From NCBI GenBank assembly GCA_037968655.1, contig JBBKVW010000188.1, positions 1 to 20,332 of the forward strand: a stretch of 20,332 bases of DNA, in the 5' to 3' direction. This DNA comes from CAISIP01 sp037968655 (lineage in GTDB: Bacteria; Pseudomonadota; Gammaproteobacteria; Burkholderiales; Burkholderiaceae_C). Each line of letters begins with the position of its first letter. The stretch's first letter is position 1. Made by a program: the position numbers and the translations under genes. This document shows positions 8,262 to 15,638 of this stretch, piece by piece. The notes under the pieces are model-generated. The model had not been told where the DNA came from, made no database searches, and saw only the letters and a list, made by a program, of their open reading frames with translations.

Positions 8262-8963
8262 CTAGTCACCGATTGCGGCAGGCTCCATCCAGACAATGCA
8301 GCGCTGGGCATCCAGCCCCGGCACCTGCAGTTGTTCCACGTGAAACACCCACACGGCCGCCGGCAAATCGGCGATTTCCTGCGCGGGATGCTGGCCCTTC
8401 ATTGCGAGCCAACAGCCGCCTGGCTGCAACCGGTCCGAGGTAAGGCGGACAAAATCGACAAGAGACGCAAAAGCGCGGGAGCAGACTACGTCAAAGCGCT
8501 CGGTCAGCGTTTCGACCCGCGCATGCCGGGCACTCAGGTTGGCCAGGCCCAGGTCCAGCGCAGCCTGGCGCACAAAAGCCATCTTCTTGGCAACCGCATC
8601 GACGCAGGTCACCGCGACTTGCGGGCAACAGATGGCGACGACCACCCCAGGCAATCCGGCTCCCGAACCGACGTCGAGCATCCGAAAATGCGCTTGTCTG
8701 GCGCGCGCCTGAAGTACTTTTTTCAGCGGGGCGACGATGGCCAGACTATCCAGCAGATGCTGGCGCAGCATCTCGTTCGGATCGCGGATGGCAGTCAGGT
8801 TGTAGACCCGATTCCATTTTTGCAGCAGCGCCAGATAATCCAGCAACTGGCGCAACTGCCCGTCCGACAAGTCCAACCCCAGCTCACTAACGCCCTTGTG
8901 CAATGGCTCCGCCAGTGGTGCGGCGCCATGGAGCGCTGCTCCGGCACTGCCCGCAGTGGTCAA
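8262..8963 (-). CDS. rsmG: 16S rRNA (guanine527-N7)-methyltransferase RsmG (GidB)
   Basis: RsmG of 233 residues. Motifs are KWNRVYNLTAIRDP (49-62), QHLLDSLA (68-75), and the SAM-binding loop MLDVGSGAGLPGVVVAI (95-111), followed by VTCVDAVAKKMAF and CSRAFASLVDF. It methylates N7 of G527 in 16S rRNA; loss gives low-level streptomycin resistance in known bacteria. The start assigned is a TTG whose last two bases are part of the mnmG stop (TTGA overlap); in-frame TTG codons further in are alternatives, since the first 20 residues are poorly conserved-looking. Codons for VFHVEQL near the C-terminus carry a parS site. Confidence 0.95.
   Translation of the reverse strand: MTTAGSAGAALHGAAPLAEPLHKGVSELGLDLSDGQLRQLLDYLALLQKWNRVYNLTAIRDPNEMLRQHLLDSLAIVAPLKKVLQARARQAHFRMLDVGSGAGLPGVVVAICCPQVAVTCVDAVAKKMAFVRQAALDLGLANLSARHARVETLTERFDVVCSRAFASLVDFVRLTSDRLQPGGCWLAMKGQHPAQEIADLPAAVWVFHVEQLQVPGLDAQRCIVWMEPAAIGD
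8332..8347. promoter_or_regulatory. parS centromere-like site 1 (inside rsmG)
   Basis: The sequence TGTTCCACGTGAAACA matches the 16-bp parS consensus TGTTTCACGTGAAACA at 15 of 16 positions, with a single T to C change at the fifth base, a variation known among functional chromosomal parS sites. It lies in the 3' part of rsmG and codes for the FHVEQ segment. ParB encoded 2.3 kb away is the expected binder. Confidence 0.93.
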
Positions 8964-10996
8964 ACCGACACCTTGGCCAAGGGGCTGGCTTGCACCAACG
9001 CGGCGTCTGGTGGCTTGCCTGCTGTTCTGGCGCCGCCCTTCTTCAAGTGCACCAGCAGCAGCGAAACCGTTGCCGGCGTGATGCCGGATATGCGCGAGGC
9101 CAACCCCAAGGTCTGCGGACGCTGGCGGCTCAGGATTTGCCGCGCCTCGAAGCTCAGCGCCGCGACCTGCATGTAGTCCAGATCGGGCGGCAACGCCAGG
9201 TTCTCATGCAACTCGGCGCGCTCGACCTCGCCCTTCTGGCGCTCGATATAGCCGCTGTATCGGGCCGAGATCTCGACCTGCTCCACGACGGCCCGCCCGA
9301 ACAATGCATCTGCACCAAACGCCTTGGCGCCATCGGCGTTCTGCAAATCTGCATCGTCCTGCCACACCAGATCGCCAGGCGCAAACTGCCCGCCATTGAT
9401 GGACATCAGCGACCGATACGACACGTCGGGTCGGCGCAGCAGATCAGCCAGGCTGTATTCATGGTCGATCTCCTTGCCCAGGACCCGAACCGCCTCCTCT
9501 TGCGCGACATTGCGCGGGTTGATCCAGGTCGTACGCAAGCGCTCTGTTTCACGTGAAACAGCATCCCGTTTGCGGCAGAACGCATCCCAGCGGGCATCGT
9601 TGACCAGGCCCAGCCTGCGCCCGGCCTCGGTCAGACGCAGGTCGGCATTGTCTTCACGCAGTTGCAACCGGTACTCGGCCCGGCTGGTGAACATGCGATA
9701 GGGCTCATTCACGCCCTTGGTGATCAGGTCGTCCACCAGCACACCCAGGTAGGCCTCGTCGCGCCGCGGCAACCAGGGCGATTCGCCGCGGCACAGCAAG
9801 GCCGCGTTGACGCCAGCGAACAGGCCCTGGGCCGCGGCCTCCTCGTAGCCGGTCGTGCCATTGATCTGCCCGGCAAAGAACAGCCCGGCAATACTGCGGG
9901 TTTCAAAACTGGTCTTGAGAGCGCGCGGATCGAAATAGTCGTATTCGATCGCATAGCCCGGACGCAGAATGTGCGCCCGCTCCAGGCCGACCATCGACCG
10001 CACCAGTTCATACTGCACATCGAACGGCAGGCTGGTTGAGATGCCGTTCGGATAGACCTCATGCGTCGTCAGTCCCTCGGGCTCAAGAAAGATCTGATGG
10101 CTGTTTTTGCCGGCAAAGCGGTGGATCTTGTCCTCCACGCTCGGGCAATAGCGCGGCCCAACCCCCTCGATCTGGCCGGTGAACATCGGGCTGCGGTCCA
10201 GTCCGGCGCGGATGATGTCGTGGGTGCGCTCATTGGTATGGGTGATCCAGCACGACACCTGGCGCGGATGCTGCGCTGCCGTTCCCATGAATCCGAACAC
10301 CGGCACCCGGCCCGGCACGCCGCCAGGCATGCCATCGCCAGCTTGCTCCAGGCACTTGGCAAAATCGATGCTGCGCCCGTCCAGGCGCGGCGGCGTCCCG
10401 GTCTTGAGCCGGCCCTGGGGCAGTTTCAGTTCCTTGAGCCGCGCCGACAGACTGGTCGCCGGCGGATCGCCGGCCCGCCCTGCCGCATAGTTGTTCATGC
10501 CGACATGGATCTTGCCGTCAAGGAATGTCCCGGCCGTCAACACCACGGTGCGACTGCGAAAACGGATGCCGACCTGGGTCACCGCGCCTACGACCCGGTC
10601 ACCCTCGACCATCAGATCGTCCACGGCCTGCTGGAACAGACTCAGGTTCGGCTGGTTCTCCAGCCGACTCCGGATCGCCGCCTTGTACAGAACACGATCC
10701 GCCTGGGCCCGGGTGGCGCGCACCGCCGGCCCCTTGCTGGAATTGAGAATGCGGAACTGAATGCCGCCTTCGTCGGTTGCCGCGGCCATCGCTCCGCCCA
10801 GCGCGTCGACCTCCCTGACCAGATGGCCCTTGCCAATGCCGCCGATCGACGGATTGCAGCTCATCTGCCCCAGCGTCTCGATGTTGTGGCTGAGCAGCAA
10901 GGTCTTGCAGCCCATGCGCGCAGCGGCCAGTGCCGCTTCGGTGCCGGCATGGCCACCGCCAACGACGATCACGTCAAATTCTTCTGGGTAGTTCAT
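8960..10996 (-). CDS. mnmG: tRNA uridine-5-carboxymethylaminomethyl modification enzyme MnmG (GidA)
   Basis: MnmG of 678 residues, slightly longer than the common 620-650. The N-terminal FAD-binding motif is VIVVGGGHAGTEAALAAAR (9-27). Other family signatures are TLGQMSCNPSIGGIGKGHLV, the GRLKTGTPPRLDGR stretch, and FAGQINGTTGYEEAAAQG. The helical C-terminal domain that binds MnmE is present (DLLRRPDVSY, YIERQ). With MnmE it makes the cmnm5U34 wobble modification of certain tRNAs. The start is the ATG at 10996 with GGAAGGGG about eight bases upstream; it overlaps the PIN-toxin stop (ATGA). Its stop overlaps the rsmG start. A perfect parS lies within the gene. Confidence 0.97.
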   Translation of the reverse strand: MNYPEEFDVIVVGGGHAGTEAALAAARMGCKTLLLSHNIETLGQMSCNPSIGGIGKGHLVREVDALGGAMAAATDEGGIQFRILNSSKGPAVRATRAQADRVLYKAAIRSRLENQPNLSLFQQAVDDLMVEGDRVVGAVTQVGIRFRSRTVVLTAGTFLDGKIHVGMNNYAAGRAGDPPATSLSARLKELKLPQGRLKTGTPPRLDGRSIDFAKCLEQAGDGMPGGVPGRVPVFGFMGTAAQHPRQVSCWITHTNERTHDIIRAGLDRSPMFTGQIEGVGPRYCPSVEDKIHRFAGKNSHQIFLEPEGLTTHEVYPNGISTSLPFDVQYELVRSMVGLERAHILRPGYAIEYDYFDPRALKTSFETRSIAGLFFAGQINGTTGYEEAAAQGLFAGVNAALLCRGESPWLPRRDEAYLGVLVDDLITKGVNEPYRMFTSRAEYRLQLREDNADLRLTEAGRRLGLVNDARWDAFCRKRDAVSRETERLRTTWINPRNVAQEEAVRVLGKEIDHEYSLADLLRRPDVSYRSLMSINGGQFAPGDLVWQDDADLQNADGAKAFGADALFGRAVVEQVEISARYSGYIERQKGEVERAELHENLALPPDLDYMQVAALSFEARQILSRQRPQTLGLASRISGITPATVSLLLVHLKKGGARTAGKPPDAALVQASPLAKVSV
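9545..9560. promoter_or_regulatory. parS centromere-like site 2 (inside mnmG)
   Basis: TGTTTCACGTGAAACA is a perfect 16-bp palindrome and an exact match to the bacterial parS consensus. It lies within mnmG, where the minus strand codes for AVSRETE. It is 1,213 bp from the other site (start to start). Together they make a ParB-loading region close to parAB. Confidence 0.97.
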
Positions 10997-11526
10997 ACCA
11001 CGGCCCCTTCCGGCATCAGCTGTTCGGCTGCCTCGTCCAGGCACTCGGTCGGCAGGCCCAGCGCGCGCGCCACCTGCGCCAGGCGCCGGTCTGCCGTCAC
11101 AAACAAGTCGACGTTGGCGGCAAGTGCGCTGCCAACATGCAAGGCATCACTGACGCGCACCGGGCCGTGCTCCATCGCGGCAAACGCAAAGCGCTCGACA
11201 TGGTCGTCCAGCGGCACCCGCAACATATCGGCCACATCGCGCTGCGCAGCCGCCCAGATCCGGTCAAACTCGGCTTGCGCCAAGGATCCCTCGCGCAAGC
11301 GTCGCAGCAGCGCCGCCGCCACCTCGCTCTGGCAATGTGCCGCCACCAGCATTCCATCGGCCTGCTCGAACAGCGCCAGCAGCCTGCCATGGCCGGCCTC
11401 GCTCGCATAGCGCTTGAGCAGCGCGGACGCGTCGAGCATGACGCGCTGGCCACCATCGGCCAAAGTCGCAGGGCTGGCGCCGACGGTCTGTCCAGCCTGG
11501 CGTTGCGGGTTGTTGCGGAGTTTCAT
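10993..11526 (-). CDS. PIN-domain toxin (VapC-like ribonuclease)
   Basis: A 177-residue protein with a PIN domain from about residue 29 on. The four acidic residues expected for metal binding are visible: D32 in MLDASALLKRY, E68 in SEVAAALL, D127 in VSDALHVG and D146 in FVTADRRLA. PIN toxins cleave RNA and are neutralised by a partner antitoxin. The start is the ATG at 11526, which overlaps the antitoxin stop (ATGA) and has AGGGGG six bases upstream. This adds a 29-residue N-terminal extension before the usual PIN start (an ATG at 11439 without a ribosome-binding site). Its own stop overlaps the mnmG start, so the toxin is co-translated with both neighbours. Confidence 0.88.
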   Translation of the reverse strand: MKLRNNPQRQAGQTVGASPATLADGGQRVMLDASALLKRYASEAGHGRLLALFEQADGMLVAAHCQSEVAAALLRRLREGSLAQAEFDRIWAAAQRDVADMLRVPLDDHVERFAFAAMEHGPVRVSDALHVGSALAANVDLFVTADRRLAQVARALGLPTECLDEAAEQLMPEGAVV

Positions 11527-11765
11527 GCCGCCCCCTCATCATGCTGTTCCAGCACCGCGCGGGACAGCGAAACACCAGGAGGCAACTGGACCGGCGCGAA
11601 GGCCTGCTTCCAGCTTGGCTGGCGCCCGGGCTCGGCCTCGCGCACCGGAACCAGATCTGCCACCGGCTTGCCATGGCGCAGGATGCGCACCGTATGGCCC
11701 TGTAGCACCATGTCCAGCGTACTGGAGGCATTGGCTCGAAATTCAGTCAGAGGCAGAGTCAACAT
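11523..11765 (-). CDS. Phd/YefM-family antitoxin
   Basis: An 80-residue protein. The N-terminal half has the Phd/YefM fold pattern: LPLTEFRANASSTLDMV, then GHTVRILRHGKPVADLVPV (23-41). The C-terminal part (about 45-80) is the expected flexible toxin-binding tail. It should bind and neutralise the PIN toxin and repress its own promoter. The start taken is the ATG at 11765; an in-frame TTG at 11774 is possible. No Shine-Dalgarno sequence precedes either, so translation may begin on a very short leader. The stop overlaps the toxin start by four bases. TGTACA repeats directly upstream are the likely operator. Confidence 0.85.
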   Translation of the reverse strand: MLTLPLTEFRANASSTLDMVLQGHTVRILRHGKPVADLVPVREAEPGRQPSWKQAFAPVQLPPGVSLSRAVLEQHDEGAA

Positions 11766-11797
11766 TTTGTACAAATTTTATGAATCTGTACATTTTA
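11766..11797 (-). promoter_or_regulatory. Candidate antitoxin operator/promoter with two TGTACA motifs
   Basis: An AT-rich patch in GC-rich surroundings carries two copies of the palindrome TGTACA (11768-11773 and 11787-11792), 19 bases apart; the first is the core of the 10-bp palindrome TTTGTACAAA. TGTACA is the core known for YefM-type operators. Two TAAAAT hexamers on the minus strand (11797-11792 and 11780-11775) could be -10 boxes, but no good -35 is seen. On the plus strand TTGTAC, 16 bases, then TACATT could serve the divergent reductase gene. Confidence 0.55.
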
Positions 11798-11870
11798 GCC
11801 GATGCTACTGGGCAAGCTGTGATCTGCGCGTTGAAGCACCGGCCACAACCCGATGTGCTTCAATCGTGCC

Positions 11871-12452
11871 ATGCAACTACTCATATTTGCGGGCAGTACC
11901 CGCCAGAACTCGTTCAACCGTCGACTGGCCACTGCGGCGGCGCGCATTGCCACCGACGCGGGCGCCACGGTGAGCCACATCGAACTGGCTGATTTCGACA
12001 TCCCCATGTACAACGCCGACCTGGAAGCACAGGGCACTCCGGCCGACGTGATGCGACTCAAGCAACTGATGTTCGAGCACCCGGCCTGGATCATCTGTTC
12101 GCCCGAGTACAACGGCTCGTACACGGCGCTGCTCAAGAACACGATCGACTGGGTGTCCAGCCCGGTCAAGTCCGACCCGCAATGGCGCGACGGGTTCAAG
12201 TCGTTTCGCGGCAAGGTGGTCGGCATGCTCAGTGCCTCCCCCGGCGCGCTGGGTGGTCTGCGCTCGCAAAGCCACCTCGCGCCCTTGCTGATCAATTCCC
12301 AATGCTGGCTCGCACCCAAGGCCTTTGCCCTGGGACGCGCCGCCGAAGCCTTTGACGAGCAAGGCGCTCTGATCAACGAGGACCACCGCAAAAGCCTCTC
12401 AGCCGTCATCGAACAGGTGCTGTGGGCCGCGCAGCGTTTGCAAGCCCAGTAG
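11871..12452 (+). CDS. NADPH-dependent FMN reductase family protein
   Basis: A 193-residue flavodoxin-fold protein. The N-terminus holds the phosphate-binding loop LIFAGSTRQNSFNRRLA (4-20), and further on is the flavin-contact segment SPEYNGSYTALLKNTIDW typical of the ChrR/YieF/azoreductase group. Such enzymes use NAD(P)H to reduce FMN, quinones, chromate or azo compounds in the cytoplasm; the substrate here is open. The start is the ATG at 11871, directly before the first beta strand; an in-frame ATG at 11853 adds six residues. Neither has a clear ribosome-binding site. It is transcribed divergently from the toxin-antitoxin operon and may share its AT-rich promoter region. Confidence 0.9.
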   Translation: MQLLIFAGSTRQNSFNRRLATAAARIATDAGATVSHIELADFDIPMYNADLEAQGTPADVMRLKQLMFEHPAWIICSPEYNGSYTALLKNTIDWVSSPVKSDPQWRDGFKSFRGKVVGMLSASPGALGGLRSQSHLAPLLINSQCWLAPKAFALGRAAEAFDEQGALINEDHRKSLSAVIEQVLWAAQRLQAQ

Positions 12453-12564
12453 CACAAAGGCAGCGCACGACCCACAATCCGGCCGGCATTGACGCTGGCA
12501 TCGGCAACAACGTCGCGCACGCAACTGGTTCATACTGCGCCTTTGCACACAGGAGCAGCATCAC

Positions 12565-13323
12565 ATGCACATCCCATCCCTGAAAGAAGTCGTCAGCGCC
12601 GAGGAATGGCAACTGCGGGTGGATCTGGCGGCCGGCTACCGGCTGGTCGCTGCCTATGGCATGAGCGATCTGGTTTTCACCCATATCACCGTGCGCGTTC
12701 CGGGCCCGGAGCACCACTTCCTGATCAACCCCTATGGCCTGATGTTCGACGAGATCACGGCCAGCAGCCTGGTCAAGGTCGATCAGGCCTGCACCAAGTT
12801 GTCCGAGTCGCCGTTTCCGGTCAACCCGGCTGGCTTCACCATCCACAGCGCCATCCACCAGCTGCGCCATGACGTGGGCTGTGTCCTGCACACGCACACC
12901 CGCGCCGGCATCGCGGTCAGCGCGCAGAAAGACGGCGTCTTGCCGATCAGCCAGCAGTCGACCTTCGTGCTGTCGTCGCTGGCCTACCACGACTATGAGG
13001 GTGTGGCGCTGCGCGACGATGAGAAGCCCCGGCTGCAGGCCGATCTGGGTGACAAGAACTTCCTGATGCTGCGCAACCACGGCCTGCTGACCGTGGGCAA
13101 GACCGTTGCCGACGCCTTCCTGTCGATGTACACCTTCGAGAACGCCTGCCGCATTCAGGTCGATGCGCTTGCCGGCGCGAAGCCGCTGATTCAGGTCGAC
13201 CCGAAAATTCTGCTGGGCATGGAACAGGTGTCCAGGACGGCTACCGCCGGCCTGGGGTCAGCACTGGTCTGGCCGGCGCTGTTGCGCAAACTGGACCGGA
13301 TGGACGCCGGCTACAAGGACTGA
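12565..13323 (+). CDS. Class II aldolase / adducin family protein
   Basis: A 252-residue protein of the class II aldolase/adducin fold. The metal-binding histidines are visible in LHTHTRAG (H109, H111) and RNHGLLTVG (H172), with the upstream NPYGLMFDEITASSLVKVD segment typical of the family. Relatives include fuculose- and ribulose-phosphate aldolases/epimerases, but many single-gene proteobacterial members have no assigned substrate, and no sugar kinase or transporter lies nearby. The start is supported by AGGAG nine bases upstream. The 112 bases before it separate it from the FMN reductase gene on the same strand. Confidence 0.9.
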   Translation: MHIPSLKEVVSAEEWQLRVDLAAGYRLVAAYGMSDLVFTHITVRVPGPEHHFLINPYGLMFDEITASSLVKVDQACTKLSESPFPVNPAGFTIHSAIHQLRHDVGCVLHTHTRAGIAVSAQKDGVLPISQQSTFVLSSLAYHDYEGVALRDDEKPRLQADLGDKNFLMLRNHGLLTVGKTVADAFLSMYTFENACRIQVDALAGAKPLIQVDPKILLGMEQVSRTATAGLGSALVWPALLRKLDRMDAGYKD

Positions 13324-13630
13324 TCTGCCAGCACTGGTCACGGTTGGGCAACAGTCGCGGCGCCGTCGCGGCCGAACGGCACAAGCAATACCGCCGCGCT
13401 TTCAGTTCGGGCTGCTAGTCAAATCGGTTTATAAAACATAGCTATACGGTCATCAACTGAAGAGCCAACGCTCACTTTCCAAGCCATCGCGCGGTTAATC
13501 ACCACGCGCAACGTCCGCGCCGGTCGCCACCACGGTGACCAAACCGGGCGGCGCTGCATGGAGCGGCGCCTGTCGCGCAGGTGCCACATGTCCGGATTGA
13601 CTATGGCAGATCACGCCCCAACTGGCGGCG
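13324..13630. other. Intergenic stretch with AT-rich patch, no gene seen
   Basis: About 300 bases between the aldolase-family and Old Yellow Enzyme genes. I see no convincing coding frame or intrinsic terminator. The part at about 13415-13445 (AAATCGGTTTATAAAACATAGCTAT region) is strikingly AT-rich for this genome and probably contains the promoter of the downstream gene, though I cannot assign -35 and -10 boxes with confidence. It also resembles short dispersed intergenic elements, which a genome-wide search could test. Confidence 0.4.
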
Positions 13631-14740
13631 ATGACCTCTCTCTTTGACCCCGTACAGGCCGGCAGCCTGAAGCTGGCCAACCGCATCGTGATGGCCCCGC
13701 TGACCCGCAATCGCGCGCCCGGCGCCATCCCTACGCCGCTGATGGCGACCTACTACCGCCAGCGCGCCAGCGCCGGCCTGATCATCACCGAAGCGACTGC
13801 CATCAGCCATCAGGGCCAGGGCTACGCCGACGTGCCCGGCATCTGGAACGCCGAGCAGGTTGTGGCGTGGAAGCGGGTCACCGACGCGGTGCACGCCGAA
13901 GGCGGAACGATCGTGATGCAGCTATGGCACGTGGGCCGGGTCTCGCATGTCGACCTGCAACCCGACGGGCAGGCGCCGGTCGCGCCCTCGGCCATCACCG
14001 CCAAGACCAAGACGGTACTGCTGAACGAAGGCGTTGCCAGCTTCGTCCCGACCTCGGCGCCGCGGGCCTTGCGGCTGGACGAACTGCCCGGCATCGTTGC
14101 CGACTACCAGCGAGCCGCCCGCAATGCCATCGAAGCCGGATTTGACGGCGTCGAGGTGCATGGCGCCAACGGCTATCTGCTGGACCAGTTCCTGCGCAGC
14201 GGCTCCAACCATCGCGCCGATGCATTCGGCGGCCCGGTCCAGAACCGGGCGCGCCTGCTGATCGACGTGATGCAGGCCATCGCATCGGCCATCGGAGGCG
14301 GGCGCGTCGGGTTGCGCCTGTCACCAGTTACACCGGCCAATGACGCGGCCGATCCGCAGCCGCAACCCTTGTTCGAACATGTGGTGCAGCAACTCGGTCC
14401 CATGCAGCTGGCCTATCTGCACCTGATCGAAGGTTCGACCGGCGCGGCGCGCGACCACGTGCAGGGAGAGCAGCCCTTTGACTACGACGCGCTGCGTGCC
14501 AGCTACCGCGCCGCGGGCGGCACCGGCGCCTGGATGGTCAACAATGGCTACGACCGCGCGCTGGCCGAGCAATCGCTGGCACAAGGCGCCGATCTGGTGG
14601 CATTCGGCAAGGCGTTCATCGCCAACCCCGACCTGCCGCGCCGGCTGCGCGAAGGCAGCGCGCTGAACACCGCCGACCGCGCCACCTTCTACGGTGGCTC
14701 GGCCAATGGCTACACCGACTATCCAGCGCTATCGGCCTGA
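13631..14740 (+). CDS. Old Yellow Enzyme family NADH:flavin oxidoreductase (NemA-like)
   Basis: A 369-residue TIM-barrel flavoenzyme. Family features are LFDPVQAGSLKLANRIVMAPLTRNRA at the N-terminus (T25), Q97 in MQLWHVGRVSH, the FMN/substrate pair H177 and N180 with Y182 in VHGANGYLLDQFLR, and GAWMVNNGYD plus VAFGKAFIANPDLPRRL for the FMN phosphate. It reduces activated C=C bonds (N-ethylmaleimide, enones, nitro compounds) with NAD(P)H. The H/N pair is the classical OYE arrangement. The start is the ATG directly before TSLFDPV; the ribosome-binding site is weak (GGCGGCG). No TetR-type regulator is adjacent. Confidence 0.95.
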   Translation: MTSLFDPVQAGSLKLANRIVMAPLTRNRAPGAIPTPLMATYYRQRASAGLIITEATAISHQGQGYADVPGIWNAEQVVAWKRVTDAVHAEGGTIVMQLWHVGRVSHVDLQPDGQAPVAPSAITAKTKTVLLNEGVASFVPTSAPRALRLDELPGIVADYQRAARNAIEAGFDGVEVHGANGYLLDQFLRSGSNHRADAFGGPVQNRARLLIDVMQAIASAIGGGRVGLRLSPVTPANDAADPQPQPLFEHVVQQLGPMQLAYLHLIEGSTGAARDHVQGEQPFDYDALRASYRAAGGTGAWMVNNGYDRALAEQSLAQGADLVAFGKAFIANPDLPRRLREGSALNTADRATFYGGSANGYTDYPALSA

Positions 14741-14862
14741 CTTCGGCGATACCAGCGCTGCGACCGGGCGCGCAACGACCCTGGTCGCCTGCCGCGATGC
14801 AATCGGAGTCAATAAATGGCGGCCGCAGTGGCTTCCGGTCTCTGCACTACCGGTAGCCGCAA

Positions 14863-15450
14863 CTAACGCGTCGAGCCCAGTCCGATCGGCTCGGGCGCAC
14901 TCATCACGATGCGCGTGAACAGCCGGTCATACAGCGGATCGCGAGGGTACTTGCCGGTCAGTGGGTCGCAGTTGTGCTCGAAAGCGGCATCGAGCTCGGC
15001 CCAATCCTGCGCGTTCAGGGATTTTTCAGCGACCGGCAAGATCTCGCTCTCCTCCAACTGCATGTGTTCCAGGTAAAAACGCACATAGTTGCGTACCGCG
15101 CCCTCGAACTCCGCCCGGCGTGACTCGCCGAGCAATTCCCAGCCCAGCAACTGGTGCTGCAATGTGCGCACTGCGCCTTCGCCGTGGTCGTGGTCCTTTT
15201 CGAGCCGTTCGATCACAGCTGCAGTCTGCGGCGCCGCCCGCGCCACTTTGGGAAACAGCAGCTCGGTCTCCTTGGGATGGTGCAGGCGCTCGGGGAACTC
15301 GTCGACATAGAACAGCATCGCCCGCAGCACGTCAAAAAACTGCCTGGCGGTATCACCCGGGCCGCGCTGAACCATTAACAACATCGAGCGCAGCATCGCC
15401 GCCAGTGCGGCATGTTCGTCGCGGATGATGCGCATGCTTGCATGGACCAT
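14863..15450 (-). CDS. Hemerythrin-like domain protein
   Basis: A 195-residue four-helix protein with the hemerythrin HHE iron ligands: H13 in RDEHAAL, H57/H58 and E61 in LHHPKETELLF, H87/H89 in KDHDHGEG, and H129/E133 in YLEHMQLEES. Bacterial members bind oxygen or act in nitric oxide or oxidative stress response and iron repair; the role of this one is not fixed. The start is the ATG at 15450 with GGGAG six bases upstream. A candidate FNR/Dnr-type box lies about 63 bases upstream, suggesting control by oxygen or NO. It converges on the Old Yellow Enzyme gene with 122 bases between and no clear terminator. Confidence 0.93.
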   Translation of the reverse strand: MVHASMRIIRDEHAALAAMLRSMLLMVQRGPGDTARQFFDVLRAMLFYVDEFPERLHHPKETELLFPKVARAAPQTAAVIERLEKDHDHGEGAVRTLQHQLLGWELLGESRRAEFEGAVRNYVRFYLEHMQLEESEILPVAEKSLNAQDWAELDAAFEHNCDPLTGKYPRDPLYDRLFTRIVMSAPEPIGLGSTR

Positions 15451-15512
15451 ATCGGACTCCCTTCAAAGTATTGGTACTGGGCCCAGCTTCGCAGCATGGT
15501 GTCTGTGTGGTC

Positions 15513-15526
15513 TTGATCCAGGTCAG
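15513..15526 (-). promoter_or_regulatory. Candidate FNR/Dnr (CRP-FNR family) box upstream of hemerythrin gene
   Basis: TTGATCCAGGTCAG compared with the FNR consensus TTGAT-N4-ATCAA: the first half is perfect and the second matches three of five. A possible -10 (AATACT, minus strand, 15472-15467) would place the box centre near -60, a normal activating distance. It lies in the divergent region, so it could also act on the plus-strand gene. Confidence 0.45.
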
Positions 15527-15638
15527 TTTTCCGGCAGTCCGTTCGCGCCCGCTCCGGCTTGGTGGCGTGGCTTCTGATGCCCGTGCCCATGGTACAAACG
15601 GCCAGCGCCCGCCGTCGGGCCGATACCGGAGTGCGCGT

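Noticed and set aside
14741..14862. Possible terminator between the Old Yellow Enzyme and hemerythrin genes
   Set aside because: Only short stems (for example GCGACC...GGTCGC with a long loop) and no T run were found.
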